This document shows positions 28,802 through 38,289 of a stretch of DNA of 52,960 nt, in pieces. The position numbers and the translations under genes were made by a program. Under the pieces are notes generated by a model. That model did no database searches, was not told the DNA's origin, and saw only the letters and a list, made by a program, of their open reading frames with translations. Location: positions 1-52,960 of the forward strand of contig NZ_BNBY01000041.1 in the NCBI RefSeq assembly GCF_014656195.1, given 5' to 3'. Within the stretch, counting starts at the first letter, position 1. Each line of letters begins with the position of its first letter. The DNA is from Kitasatospora xanthocidica (GTDB lineage Bacteria > Actinomycetota > Actinomycetes > Streptomycetales > Streptomycetaceae).

Positions 28802-30091
28802 ATGCGTAGCAGTGGCAACGGCAGGAACAGCAGCGGCGGCGGGAGCGGTCGAGGCGGACAGGGCGGGGGCCGGGGCGGCGGCTCCTACGGCGGCGGCAGC
28901 GGAGGCGGTCGCGGCGGCTCGGGCTCCGGCTCGGGCTCCGGCTCGCGCGGTGGTTCGTACGGCGGCGGCTCCTACGGGGGCGGCGGCGGCCGTGGCGGCT
29001 CGGGCTCGGGTTCGGGTGCGGGCTCGCGCGGCGGCTCCGGCTCGTACGGCCGGGACGGCGGCCGCCGGGACGACCGGCGCGACGACCGCCGGGACGACCG
29101 TCGCTACCCGGACCGCCCGCTGCGGCCCGAGGAGCGCAAGTACGACCGCCCCGAGTACGGCGGCGGCCCCAACGCCACCCCGGCCCGCGGCGGCTACTCC
29201 GGCCGGCGCCCCGGCCCGGCCCCGCGTCCGCGCCGGGAGGGCCAGCCCGCCCCGGGCGACCCGCGCCGCCAGCCGCAGCGCTCGCGCGAGCTGCAGGCCA
29301 AGATCGAGGACGCCGTCCTCGCCCGGCACGACAAGCCGGCCGTCAAGCTGCCCAAGACCTTCGGCGAGCCCGAGGGCGAGCGTCTGCAGAAGGTGCTGGC
29401 CCGGGCCGGCGTCGGCAGCCGCCGCGCCTGCGAGGAGCTGATCGAGCAGGGCCGCGTCGAGGTCAACGGCAAGCGCGTCACCGAGCAGGGCAAGCGGGTC
29501 GACCCGCAGAACGACGAGATCAAGGTGGACGGCCTGACCGTCGCCACCCAGTCCTACCTGTTCTTCGCGCTGAACAAGCCGGCCGGCGTGGTCTCCACCA
29601 TGGAGGACCCGGACGGCCGCCAGTGCCTGGGCGACTACGTGACCAACCGGGAGACCCGGCTGTTCCACGTCGGCCGGCTGGACACCGAGACCGAGGGCAT
29701 CATCCTGCTCACCAACCACGGTGAGCTGGCCCACCGCCTCACCCACCCGCGCTACGGCGTGACCAAGACCTACCTGGCCGCCATCCAGGGCCCGATCCCG
29801 CGCGACCTGGGCAAGCAGCTGGCCAAGGGCGTGGAGCTGGAGGACGGCTACGCCCGTGCCGACAGCTTCAAGGTCATCTCCAACGTCGGCAAGAACTACC
29901 TGGTCGAGGTGACCCTGCACGAGGGTCGCAAGCACATCGTCCGCCGGATGCTGGCCGAGGCCGGCTTCCCGGTCGAGAAGCTGGTGCGCACCCACTTCGG
30001 CCCGATCGCCCTGGGCGACCAGAAGTCGGGCTGGCTGCGCCGCCTGACCAACCCGGAGGTCGGCCAGCTGATGCGCGAGGTCGGCCTGTAG
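28802..30091 (+). CDS. rRNA pseudouridine synthase (RluB/RsuA family) with RGG-like N-terminus
   Basis: A 429-residue protein. Residues 1-165 are Gly/Ser/Arg-rich (GGGSGRGGQGGGRGGGSYGG) with RRDDRRDDRRDDRR. An S4 domain follows (ERLQKVLARAGVGSRRACEELIEQGRVEVNG), then the catalytic domain with LFFALNKPAGVVSTM, the catalytic-Asp motif VGRLDTETEGIILLTNHG and LHEGRKHIVRRMLAEAGFPV. RluB-type enzymes modify the peptidyl-transferase region of 23S rRNA; the exact target is not certain. It follows scpB by 62 bp and is probably in the same operon. The RBS before ATG 28802 is weak. A strong terminator follows. Confidence 0.92.
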   Translation: MRSSGNGRNSSGGGSGRGGQGGGRGGGSYGGGSGGGRGGSGSGSGSGSRGGSYGGGSYGGGGGRGGSGSGSGAGSRGGSGSYGRDGGRRDDRRDDRRDDRRYPDRPLRPEERKYDRPEYGGGPNATPARGGYSGRRPGPAPRPRREGQPAPGDPRRQPQRSRELQAKIEDAVLARHDKPAVKLPKTFGEPEGERLQKVLARAGVGSRRACEELIEQGRVEVNGKRVTEQGKRVDPQNDEIKVDGLTVATQSYLFFALNKPAGVVSTMEDPDGRQCLGDYVTNRETRLFHVGRLDTETEGIILLTNHGELAHRLTHPRYGVTKTYLAAIQGPIPRDLGKQLAKGVELEDGYARADSFKVISNVGKNYLVEVTLHEGRKHIVRRMLAEAGFPVEKLVRTHFGPIALGDQKSGWLRRLTNPEVGQLMREVGL

Positions 30092-30116
30092 GCCGTGCTC
30101 GTCCGCCCGTCCCGTT

Positions 30117-30156
30117 GAAGGGCCCCCGGTCGCCGTGGTGCGGCCGGGGGCCCTTC
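30117..30156 (+). terminator. Terminator after the scpA-scpB-pseudouridine synthase operon
   Basis: A 17-bp stem (30117-30133 against 30140-30156) with one G-T pair and a 6-base loop begins 26 bp after the stop. Confidence 0.8.
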
Positions 30157-30191
30157 GCCGTGTCGGGCCTTTCGCCGGGCGGCGCGCGTAG

Positions 30192-30235
30192 CCGGGCGGG
30201 GCCCGACGCCGGGCGGGGCCCGACGCCGTGCGGGG
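30192..30235. repeat. Tandem 17-bp repeat
   Basis: Two exact copies of CCGGGCGGGGCCCGACG at 30192-30208 and 30209-30225 and a degenerate partial third. It lies in the 318-bp gap before the HTH regulator, which otherwise holds no gene. Confidence 0.75.
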
Positions 30236-30409
30236 TGTACGGGGTGTGCGGGTCCTGTGACCCGGGACGCAACCGCTGGTCACGGCCTTGTCAGTGCCAT
30301 GATCCGTGGCCGAGGATGGCCACCTGGCCACCACCCCGCCGGGTGGCGGGACCGCGCCAGTGCGGAGTGCCGGTGGCCGGATCAGGGGCGAACAGGGGGA
30401 GACGGCGTC

Positions 30410-31417
30410 GTGTCCGATGCACCACTGGGACGGGCCAGCGGACAGGCCCTGGGCACACTGGGGCTGGCCGAGCCGGACGGGCAGCTGTACGCGGCGCTGG
30501 TGGCCCATCCGCAGTCCACCGCGGAGGAGCTGGCGGAAGCCTGCGGCCTGACCCTCCAGCAGGGCGTGCGCGCCCTGGAACGGCTGGCCCAGCAAGGCAT
30601 GGCCACCCGGGCGCCGGTGGACCGCCAGCGCTTCCTGGCGGTCGCCCCGGACGTCGCGATCGGCTCCCTGATAGGCCACCGGGAGTCCGAGCTGCGGCAG
30701 GCCCGGGCCGAGATGCACCGGCTGATGGACGCCTTCCGGGAGGCTTCGCGCTACACCGACCCGGCGCACTCGGTGGAGGTGCTGACCGGCGGCGAGGCGA
30801 TCGCCCAGCGGCTGGAGCACATCACCGAGACCAGCCGGTACCAGGTGCGCGGCTTCGACCGCCCGCCGTACATCCAGGACCCGGTGGCGCCGATGGCGCT
30901 GCAGCGCCGGCGGCTGCGGGAGGGCGTGAAGTTCCGGACGGTCTACGACCGGGAGGCGGTGGCCTGGCCCGGGCGGCTGGAGAAGAACATCCTGGTCGGG
31001 GTCGCGGACGGCGAGGAGGCGCGGGTCCGGCCGACGCTGCCGATGAAGATGATCATCTCGGACGACCGGATGGCGATCATTCCGATCAGCGTCGGCGACA
31101 GCGTGCTGGACGCCGCCTACGTGATCCACCCCTCGGCGCTGCTCCAGGCGCTGGACACGCTGTTCGAGGCGGAGTGGGAGCGGGCCGTGCAGCTGCAGGC
31201 GGCGATCGGCACCGGGGACGCGTCCCTGGGACCGGAGGCCGACCACCGCAAGCTGCTGGGCCTGCTGGCGGCCGGGCTCACCGACGAGTCGATCGCCCGC
31301 TCGCTCGGCTGGAGCGCCCGGACCACCCAGCGGCGGCTGCAGAGCCTGATGCGCTCACTGGGCGCCACCACCCGCTTCCAGGCCGGCATGGCGGCCCGGG
31401 AGCGGGGGTGGCTGTAG
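30410..31417 (+). CDS. HTH transcriptional regulator (TrmB-like N-terminus, LuxR-like C-terminus)
   Basis: A 335-residue protein with two helix-turn-helix regions. An N-terminal winged-helix resembles TrmB or IclR types (YAALVAHPQSTAEELAEACGLTLQQGVRALERLAQQGMA). A middle domain (residues about 110-255) resembles the phospholipase-D-like sensor domain found in TrmB proteins. The C-terminus is a LuxR-type HTH (LLGLLAAGLTDESIARSLGWSARTTQRRLQSLMRSLGATTRFQAG). Such two-HTH regulators are frequent in streptomycetes. GTG 30410 is selected because GGGGGA lies upstream. The target genes are not evident. Confidence 0.82.
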   Translation: MSDAPLGRASGQALGTLGLAEPDGQLYAALVAHPQSTAEELAEACGLTLQQGVRALERLAQQGMATRAPVDRQRFLAVAPDVAIGSLIGHRESELRQARAEMHRLMDAFREASRYTDPAHSVEVLTGGEAIAQRLEHITETSRYQVRGFDRPPYIQDPVAPMALQRRRLREGVKFRTVYDREAVAWPGRLEKNILVGVADGEEARVRPTLPMKMIISDDRMAIIPISVGDSVLDAAYVIHPSALLQALDTLFEAEWERAVQLQAAIGTGDASLGPEADHRKLLGLLAAGLTDESIARSLGWSARTTQRRLQSLMRSLGATTRFQAGMAARERGWL

Positions 31418-31446
31418 GCGCCGGTGAGCCCGGTGAGCCCGGTGGG

Positions 31447-31809
31447 TCAGCTCCAGGGGGTGAGGGAGGCCCACCGGCCGTCCGGGCCGCGCTCGACCTT
31501 CTCCAGGCCGACCACGGCCGAGCGGTTCAGCCGCCCGTAGATGTGCGGGAACAGGACGTCGGGGGTGGCCCCGGGCGGCGGTGCGCCGTGCGGGGCCTCC
31601 CACTTGACCATCGGCTCCACCAGCGACTCCTCGATCAGCAGCACCATCAGCGGGTCGGGGGTGTCGGCGAAGAAGGCGTTGGCCACCGCGAGCGCCGTCT
31701 GCTCGTCCGCCGAGCAGTGGATGAACCCGTCGGTGAGCAGCGAGGCGGTGGCGTACGGGCGGCCGGGGTCGGCCAGCCAGTCGTCCAGGGGGGCGAGGTG
31801 GAGGATCAT
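31447..31809 (-). CDS. DUF952 family protein
   Basis: A 120-residue protein matching DUF952: MILHLAPLDDWLA, FIHCSADEQTALAVANAFF, LMVLLIEESLVEPMVKWE, and FPHIYGRLNRSAVVGLEKV. The structure is related to ADP-ribosyltransferase-like folds, but the function is unknown. AAAGGAAA lies just upstream of the ATG. It converges with the HTH regulator and precedes, on the same strand, nothing closer than 119 bp. Confidence 0.88.
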   Translation of the reverse strand: MILHLAPLDDWLADPGRPYATASLLTDGFIHCSADEQTALAVANAFFADTPDPLMVLLIEESLVEPMVKWEAPHGAPPPGATPDVLFPHIYGRLNRSAVVGLEKVERGPDGRWASLTPWS

Positions 31810-31928
31810 GTTTCCTTTTCTACCCGTTGTCTCCGGTTTGGTGCTGAGCGGTCGTCATCGACGGGCGGTCGGTGTCCGGGGCCGTTGGGGTCGGTGGGGC
31901 CTTCGGGGCCGTTGAGGCCCCTGGGCTT

Positions 31929-33560
31929 TCAGAGCCCGGCCACCTTGGCGGAGGCGGAGATCTCGTACACCAGGGTGAGGGTGCGGCGGGCGCCCGGGCC
32001 GAGCGGGACGTCCCAGCGGACGATGCCCTCGGCGTCGAAGGCGTCCGGCGCCGGGGAGCACTCCTCCTTGCGCAGCCGGACCTCGACCGCCGACACCTCG
32101 GAGACCGGCACCCGCTCGCGCACCGTGACGATCCGCTCGTCGTGCTCCTCCGGGCCGGAGAACCGGGACAGGTGCAGCCGCACCGTGCGGGTGGTGGTCT
32201 GCCGGCCGGTGAGGCCGGCGGTGGCCTGGCGCTGCTCGGTCTCGCGGACCACCCGGTAGCCGTCCGAGCTGCCGAAGGAGAGTTCGGCGTCGGCGCCGGT
32301 GGCGGTGAAGCGCAGCTCGCCGCGGCCGGTGAAGCCGCTGCCGCGGACCAGCTCGACCGGGCCGGCCAGCAGCGGGTGCCCGGCCGCGTTGCGGAAGCGG
32401 ACCACCTGGGTGACCAGCGGGGACAGCTCCGGGGCGCAGGCGTACTCGCTGCTCGCCGGCCCGGTGAAGGCGCCCAGCGGCACCCGGTGCGCCCGGCCGT
32501 CGGAGGGCACGGTCGCCGGGGCGGGGGCGGGCAGCACCCGGACCTCGCCGCCGTCGTCCACGCCCGGGACCCCGGCGCCCGGGCCGAGCTCGCTGATCGC
32601 CTCCTCGCGCAGCTCGACCTCGACCGTGCGGCGCTCCTCGTCGGTGCGCTCGCGCAGCATCAGGACGTCCTCGGCCACGGCCGGCGGGTCGGTGGCGAGT
32701 GCGGACCGGGCGGTGGAGAAGGTGAGCCGGGCGCCGCTCCAGTCCTCGCCGGTGCGCTGCCAGACCACCGCCTCCGACTCCAGGCGCAGGTCGCCGCCGT
32801 CCAGGGTCGCCCGGTAGGACGGGCGCCAGAGCGCGCAGGGGACCAGGTGGGAGACGGTCAGTTCGGCCGGACCGGCCTGCGCGGCCTCGACGGTCAGGTC
32901 CAGGTGGGCGGTCAGCTCGGCCGGGTCCTCCTCGGCCTGGTCCAGGGCGATCAGGGCCTGTGAGCGCTCCTGCTCCAGGCGGCGAAGCCGGGAGTGGGTG
33001 GTGCGCAGCTCCTCGCCGTAGCGCTCGCGCTCGGCGTCCACCCGGTTCAGCTCGCGGGCCCAGCGGGTGCGTTCCAGCTCGCCGACGCCGGCGCCCTCGC
33101 CGATCTCGCGCAGCAGGTCGGCGGAGAGCTGGGCGAGCAGGGCCAGCCGGGCCTCCAGGCGGGCGCGGGTCTGGTCGGCCAGGCGGGTCTCGGTGTCCAG
33201 CCGGTGCAGCCGGTGGCGCAGCCCGGAGTCGTCCGGGCCGGGCGGCAGCGGGGCGCGCGGGGCCCAGGAGCGCACCAGCCGGGCGTCCAGCACGCGGACC
33301 CCGGGGGTGGCGGACTCGGCGCGCAGGGTGCGGTCGACCGCGAGGGCGGTGAGCGGGCCGAGGCGCAGCCGCTGGACACCCGCGGTGAGTCCGACCGTCG
33401 TCGTGCGCTCGACCTGGCTGCGGTCCTCCAGGCAGGTGACGGCGGTGACGGGGAGGGCCGTGGTGGTCCCGGTCCGGTCTCCGGTGGTGGGTGTGGTCGT
33501 GGCTGTGGCTGCGGCTGCGGTCCCCGGTGCGGATGCGGGCCCGGTCATGTCTCCGGTCAT
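31929..33560 (-). CDS. DUF4139 / mucoidy-inhibitor-like (MuiA) protein, copy 2
   Basis: A 543-residue protein of the MuiA/DUF4139 type. After a Thr/Ala-rich leader come the DUF4140-like N-terminal beta domain (VTCLEDRSQVERTTTVGL), a coiled coil (residues about 130-215) and the DUF4139 beta-rich part (PCALWRPSYRATLDGG, GEDWSGARLTFSTA, VRLRKEECS and VPLGPGARRTLTLVYEI). Role unknown. It starts two bases after the stop of the larger paralogue, so both form one operon. Confidence 0.85.
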   Translation of the reverse strand: MTGDMTGPASAPGTAAAATATTTPTTGDRTGTTTALPVTAVTCLEDRSQVERTTTVGLTAGVQRLRLGPLTALAVDRTLRAESATPGVRVLDARLVRSWAPRAPLPPGPDDSGLRHRLHRLDTETRLADQTRARLEARLALLAQLSADLLREIGEGAGVGELERTRWARELNRVDAERERYGEELRTTHSRLRRLEQERSQALIALDQAEEDPAELTAHLDLTVEAAQAGPAELTVSHLVPCALWRPSYRATLDGGDLRLESEAVVWQRTGEDWSGARLTFSTARSALATDPPAVAEDVLMLRERTDEERRTVEVELREEAISELGPGAGVPGVDDGGEVRVLPAPAPATVPSDGRAHRVPLGAFTGPASSEYACAPELSPLVTQVVRFRNAAGHPLLAGPVELVRGSGFTGRGELRFTATGADAELSFGSSDGYRVVRETEQRQATAGLTGRQTTTRTVRLHLSRFSGPEEHDERIVTVRERVPVSEVSAVEVRLRKEECSPAPDAFDAEGIVRWDVPLGPGARRTLTLVYEISASAKVAGL

Positions 33561-33562
33561 GG

Positions 33563-35863
33563 TCAGTTCCTCCGGTTTCCGCCGACGACGGCCTTACCCG
33601 CCGGGATCTTGATCAGGTAGCCGCCGTCCAGCTCGGTCCGGCCGCCCGGCGGCAGGTCGACCCGCCAGAGCCGGGTGCTGGGCGGGCACTCCGGCGTGGA
33701 GACGGTCGGGGCCTGCCAGTCGGCCCGCTCCTCGATCCGGATCTCGGCGTCGGAGGTGACCGGTACGCGTTCGCGGACCTCCACCGTGACGGCACGGCCG
33801 AGCCGGTTCGCGAGCCGGACGTGCACCCGGTGGTCGAGCACGGTGCTGTTGCCCTTCAGCATGCCCGTGGCGGACTCGCGCAGCTCGGTGCGGCGCGCCA
33901 CCTCGATGCTCTCGGTGACGCCGATGCCCAGGCGCCGCACGCCGCCGGGCGCCAGCGTCGGCAGGGCGGCCGTCAGCAGGAACTCGTCGTCCACGGTGAC
34001 CTCCACCGGGCCCGCCAGCACGGCGCGGTCGGTGCGGTTGGCGAGCACCAGGGTCGCGTACACCTTCTCCTCGACGGCGGGGACGGTGACGTACTCGGGG
34101 CGGACGGTGAGCGGGATCCCGTCCACCGTGACGGTGTGCCAGGTGCCGTCGGACGGGATGTCGGCGGGGGCGACGGCGTCGAAGCGGTGGTCGAAGGAGC
34201 CGGCCGACTCGCGGGGCGGGACGGCGTGGCGGGGGAGGACGAGGCGGCGGATCTGCTCGCCCGGGTTGCCGCCCGGCAGGGTCCAGTCCAGCTCCTCGCG
34301 CTCGATCCGCTCGGGGCGGGGGCGCAGGGTGCCGCGCCGGGTGCTGGGGCCGTCGGGGCCGGTCAGGACGAGGTCGGGGTAGTCGAGCAGGGTGGCGTCC
34401 GGCGCCATGCCGACGGCCTGCGGCGGGGCGGCGAGCCGGCTCCGGCGGGCCCGGAAGGCCTCGCGCGGAGCGCCGCCCGGGGCCTGGCCGCCCGGGGCCT
34501 TCGGGAGCGGGGCCACCGGGGCGGTGGTGATGGCGGGCTGCGGCGGGCCGCCGTAGCCGGCGAAGCCGCCCGGGGCTCCGGGGGCGGGCGGGGACGCGGA
34601 CACCGGTTCGTCGGCGCTCAGGCTGCCGCCGCCACCGAACGGGGCTCCGGAGGCCGGAGCGGCGTCCTCCGCCGCGGCGAAGGCCTCGGGGCGCGGGCCG
34701 GCCGGGCGCGGGCCGGCCGGGCGGGCACCGCCGAGACGGGAGGGACCGATCGATCCGGGCCCGGCCAGCCGGGCGGCGCCCGGCGGCACCGGAGGCGGGA
34801 CCGCAGGCGGGACGGCGGCCCTGCGGGGCTCCCCGCCGACGCCCCGGCGGCGGGTGGCCGGGGCGTCGGCTCCGGCCGCGTCGTAGCCGGTGAAGAGGTC
34901 CGACAGCCCGGCCGGGGGCTCGCGCCAGCCGGAGGGCGGCGGGGCGGGCTGGCTGCGGCCGATCCGCAGCGAGGCCAGCTTGGGCAGGTCGGTGCGGCGG
35001 TCGAGGTCGGCGGTGGAGAGGGCGAGGCGCACGCCCGTCCAGTCCTCGCCGGTGCGCTGGGCGACGCTCGCCCGCAGGACGAGGTGACCGGAGTCGGAGC
35101 CGGTGCGGTACGACAGGCGGTAGGCGGGCACCCAGCGGGCGGCGGGGACGCCGTACTCCAGCTCCAGCTCCAGGTCGAGGGTGGTGGGTTCGGCGGTGGG
35201 GGTGGCGGTGGGGTGCTCGGGGTGGGCCGTGGTGAGGGTGAGCAGCACGGTGGCGGCGGTCGCGACCGGCTCGGCCCGTACGGCGGTGGACGCCCGGTCC
35301 AGTCGGTCGGCGGCCAAGTCCCGTTCATGGTCGGCGAGTTCGATCTCCTGGTTGAGCTCCTCGGCGCGCTGCTGGAGCCGGGCCAGCCGCTCGTCGACGA
35401 AGTCGGCGAGCTCCAGCCAGGCGTCCGCGGGTGTACGCCGCAGCGGCTCCTCGGGCCGGTGCTGCGGCGGTACGGCACGCAGCGCGGCGGTGTCGGCGAT
35501 CGCGGCGAGCACCAGCCGGCGACGCTCGGCGAGCATGCTGCGGTGCTCCGTCGCCTCGTCCAACTCCCGCTGGAGATCGGGGAGTTCCTCGGGGGCGCGG
35601 AGTTCGGCGAGCTGCTCCAGCCGGGCCTCGGTGACCGCGGTGCCGGCCGGCCCGGAGAGCACCCGGGCGCGCAGCGAACGGCCGTCCAGGGACACCGGCA
35701 GGCCGGTCAGCCGAAGCCGCCCGCCGGGCGGAACCGGGACGGTGGCCCGGCGGCGGCACACCGCACCCTCCGCGTACACCACCACGGAGTCCAGGACCGA
35801 CGGGTGAGCCGGTACGGCCGGCGGTTTCGCCTGCCCGCTCCGGCCGCTGTGCTGATCGTCCAT
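33563..35863 (-). CDS. DUF4139 / mucoidy-inhibitor-like (MuiA) protein, copy 1
   Basis: A 766-residue protein with the same order as its neighbour: DUF4140-like start (LDSVVVYAEGAVCRRRATVPVPPGG), coiled coil (residues about 85-190), and DUF4139 core (PAYRLSYRTGSDSGHLVLRASVAQRTGEDWTGVRLALSTA and VTVEVRERVPVTSDAEI). Between, residues about 310-490 are a proline/glycine-rich, probably disordered insertion absent from the short copy. The ATG at 35863 has GAAGGGG upstream and cuts away an unsupported 247-codon extension. There is no signal peptide, so it is presumably cytoplasmic. Confidence 0.85.
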   Translation of the reverse strand: MDDQHSGRSGQAKPPAVPAHPSVLDSVVVYAEGAVCRRRATVPVPPGGRLRLTGLPVSLDGRSLRARVLSGPAGTAVTEARLEQLAELRAPEELPDLQRELDEATEHRSMLAERRRLVLAAIADTAALRAVPPQHRPEEPLRRTPADAWLELADFVDERLARLQQRAEELNQEIELADHERDLAADRLDRASTAVRAEPVATAATVLLTLTTAHPEHPTATPTAEPTTLDLELELEYGVPAARWVPAYRLSYRTGSDSGHLVLRASVAQRTGEDWTGVRLALSTADLDRRTDLPKLASLRIGRSQPAPPPSGWREPPAGLSDLFTGYDAAGADAPATRRRGVGGEPRRAAVPPAVPPPVPPGAARLAGPGSIGPSRLGGARPAGPRPAGPRPEAFAAAEDAAPASGAPFGGGGSLSADEPVSASPPAPGAPGGFAGYGGPPQPAITTAPVAPLPKAPGGQAPGGAPREAFRARRSRLAAPPQAVGMAPDATLLDYPDLVLTGPDGPSTRRGTLRPRPERIEREELDWTLPGGNPGEQIRRLVLPRHAVPPRESAGSFDHRFDAVAPADIPSDGTWHTVTVDGIPLTVRPEYVTVPAVEEKVYATLVLANRTDRAVLAGPVEVTVDDEFLLTAALPTLAPGGVRRLGIGVTESIEVARRTELRESATGMLKGNSTVLDHRVHVRLANRLGRAVTVEVRERVPVTSDAEIRIEERADWQAPTVSTPECPPSTRLWRVDLPPGGRTELDGGYLIKIPAGKAVVGGNRRN

Positions 35864-36293
35864 GCGCAACCCCTTCGTTCGCGTGTTGCCTGCCGCGTGC
35901 CGCTCTTCGTGGCACGCGGATCGCCCGCTCGGCCGCTCGGATCCGCTCGACTCCGCTCGGCCCTGTCCGGCCCGCTCGGCCTGTTGTGCCGGCGGTTCGG
36001 ACGTCCGCGCCGCCCGTACCCGCTCGGCTGCTCGTCGTGCCTTCCCCGGGCGGCCAGTCTGCCCGGCTTCGGTGCGGGCGTCGCCGGATTTCCCGGGTAC
36101 GGCGTGTGCACTGGAGGGGACGGGGGCGGGGCCTTCGCGGTTGCCGGTGCCGGGAGCTGCCGGAAGCTGCCCTCGTGGTTGCCGGGTGGCAGGTGGGGAC
36201 TTCGGCACCGCCGATGAGGGAGGATGGGGCGCGGGTGCTCCCGGACGGTTCCCGGCACCTGTCGAGCAATCGTGATGAGGAGAGCGACCCGCC
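35864..36293. other. 430-bp spacer between divergent DUF4139 operon and tyrA
   Basis: No supported gene. Frames cross it on both strands but lack starts and family features. It should contain both divergent promoters; I see no clear consensus pair. Confidence 0.4.
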
Positions 36294-37379
36294 ATGCGCA
36301 CTGCCGTCGTCGTCGGCACCGGACTGATCGGCACCTCCGCCGCGCTCGCCCTGACCGCTCGCGGCCTGACCGTCCATCTGGAGGACGCCGACCCGGACGC
36401 CGCCCGCACCGCCGAGTCGCTCGGCGCGGGCACCACCGACCCGGTCGACGGCCCGGTGGACCTGGCGATCATCGCCGTCCCGCCGGCTCTGGTCGGCAAG
36501 GTGCTCGCCGACTGCCAGCGCCGCAACCTCGCGCACTGGTACACCGACGTCGCCAGCGTGAAGGCCGGCCCCGGCAGCGAGATCGCCGCGCTCGGCTGCG
36601 ACACCGCCCACTACATCGGCAGCCACCCGATGGCCGGCCGCGAGCGCTCCGGCCCGCTGGCCGCCCGCGCCGACATCTTCGAGGGCCGCCCCTGGGTGCT
36701 CACCCCGACCGCCGACACCGACACCGAGACGCTCAACGCCGCCCTGGAGCTGGTCGCGCTCTGCGGCGCCATGCCGATCGTGATGGACGCCGCCGAGCAC
36801 GACCGGGCCGTCGCCCTCGTCTCGCACGCCCCGCAGCTGGTGTCCTCGCTGGTCGCGGCCCGGCTGGAGAAGGCCGACGACACCGCCATAAGGCTCTCCG
36901 GCCAGGGCGTGCGCGACGTCACCAGGATCGCCGCCTCCAACCCCGGCATGTGGGTCGACATCCTCTCCGCCAACGCGGGCGCGGTCGCCGACATCCTGGA
37001 CGAGGTCGCCGTCGACCTCGGCCGTACGGTCACCGCGCTGCGCGCCATGGAGGCCGCCGAGGAGGGCGAGCGACGGGCCGGCGCGGCCGGGATCGCGGCG
37101 GTCATGCGGCGCGGCAACACCGGCCAGGCCCGGATCCCCGGCAAGCACGGCGCCCCGCCCACCCGGTACGAGACGGTCGCGGTCGTCCTCGGCGACCAGC
37201 CCGGTGAGCTGGGCCGGCTCTTCGGGGAGGTCGGCGACGCGGGGGTCAACATCGAGGACGTCGTGATCGAGCACTCCACCGGGCAGCAGGTCGGCTTCGT
37301 CCAGCTGTCGGTGGCGCCGACGGCCGTCAAGCGGCTGGTGAAGGCGCTGCGGGCGAGTGGGTGGAGCGTGCGGGACTGA
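36294..37379 (+). CDS. tyrA: Prephenate dehydrogenase
   Basis: A 361-residue enzyme of tyrosine synthesis converting prephenate to 4-hydroxyphenylpyruvate. The Rossmann start is MRTAVVVGTGLIGTSAALAL; the catalytic domain has YIGSHPMAGRERSGP and the HDRAVALVSHAPQLVSS helix (His near residue 167). The C-terminal 75 residues (VAVVLGDQPGELGRLFGEVGDAGVNIEDVVIEHS) are an ACT domain, likely for feedback by tyrosine. GAGGAGAG lies upstream. cmk follows 196 bp later. Confidence 0.93.
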   Translation: MRTAVVVGTGLIGTSAALALTARGLTVHLEDADPDAARTAESLGAGTTDPVDGPVDLAIIAVPPALVGKVLADCQRRNLAHWYTDVASVKAGPGSEIAALGCDTAHYIGSHPMAGRERSGPLAARADIFEGRPWVLTPTADTDTETLNAALELVALCGAMPIVMDAAEHDRAVALVSHAPQLVSSLVAARLEKADDTAIRLSGQGVRDVTRIAASNPGMWVDILSANAGAVADILDEVAVDLGRTVTALRAMEAAEEGERRAGAAGIAAVMRRGNTGQARIPGKHGAPPTRYETVAVVLGDQPGELGRLFGEVGDAGVNIEDVVIEHSTGQQVGFVQLSVAPTAVKRLVKALRASGWSVRD

Positions 37380-37575
37380 GGTTTCGGGGCCCTGGGAGCG
37401 GGCCCGTCGCCGAGCACGGGGGCGGGCCCGCCGCGGGGCGGGGGAGGGGCGGGGGCGGGGCCTGGCGTCCGGCGGAGTCCGGGACGGCGGCGGTCCATTA
37501 ACCTTGAGGGAGACAATCCCCGGCCGTCCGCCTGCGCAGGCTTCGGCTCCCATGCTCAGAGAGAGGTTCGCTCCC

Positions 37576-38289
37576 GTGGACACTGCCGACCGAGCGCACG
37601 CCCCGGTCGTCGTCGCCATCGACGGACCCTCCGGCTCCGGCAAGTCGACCGTCTCGCGGGCGGTCGCCGCCCGACTGGGCCTGAGCTTCCTGGACACCGG
37701 TGCCATGTACCGGGCGATGACCTGGTGGATGCTGGCCAACGACGTCGACGTCACCGACCCGGAAGCCGTCGCCGTCGCCTGCGGCAAGCCGGTGATCGTG
37801 TCGGGCACGGACGCCGACGGCCCCACCATCACGGTGGACGGCCAGGACGTCTCCGGACCGATCCGCGGCCCCGAGGTGACGGCGCAGGTCAGCGCCGTGG
37901 CCGCGGTGCCGGCGGTACGGGCCCGGCTGGTGGAGCTGCAGCGCGGCTGCGGCGAGGTCGCCGAGCGCGGCATCGTCGCCGAGGGCCGGGACATGGGGAC
38001 CGTGGTCTTCCCGGACGCCACCGTCAAGGTCTTCCTGACCGCCTCCGAGCAGGCCCGCTCCGCCCGTCGGGCGGCCGAGCTGCGCGCCAAGGGCGTCGAC
38101 GAGGCGACCATCACCGCGATGGCCGCCGACCTCGCCCGCCGGGACGCCGCCGACTCCTCCCGGGAGACGGACCCGCTGGCCCAGGCCGCGGACGCCGTCC
38201 TGGTGGACACCAGCGAGCTCACCCTGGAGCAGGTGATCGACCGGATCGCCGGGCTGGTGGAGGACCGGGCCGGGCTGTCGTCGGTCTGA
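37576..38289 (+). CDS. cmk: Cytidylate kinase
   Basis: A 237-residue CMP/dCMP kinase. P-loop GPSGSGKST (near residues 18-26), FLDTGAMYRAMTWW, VSGPIRGPEVTAQVSAVAAVP, and EGRDMGTVVFPDATVKVFLTASEQARSARRAAEL mark the family. GTG 37576 follows AGAGAGAGG at a normal distance; an in-frame ATG eight codons earlier is an alternative. der follows after 272 bp with no gene between. Confidence 0.93.
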   Translation: MDTADRAHAPVVVAIDGPSGSGKSTVSRAVAARLGLSFLDTGAMYRAMTWWMLANDVDVTDPEAVAVACGKPVIVSGTDADGPTITVDGQDVSGPIRGPEVTAQVSAVAAVPAVRARLVELQRGCGEVAERGIVAEGRDMGTVVFPDATVKVFLTASEQARSARRAAELRAKGVDEATITAMAADLARRDAADSSRETDPLAQAADAVLVDTSELTLEQVIDRIAGLVEDRAGLSSV

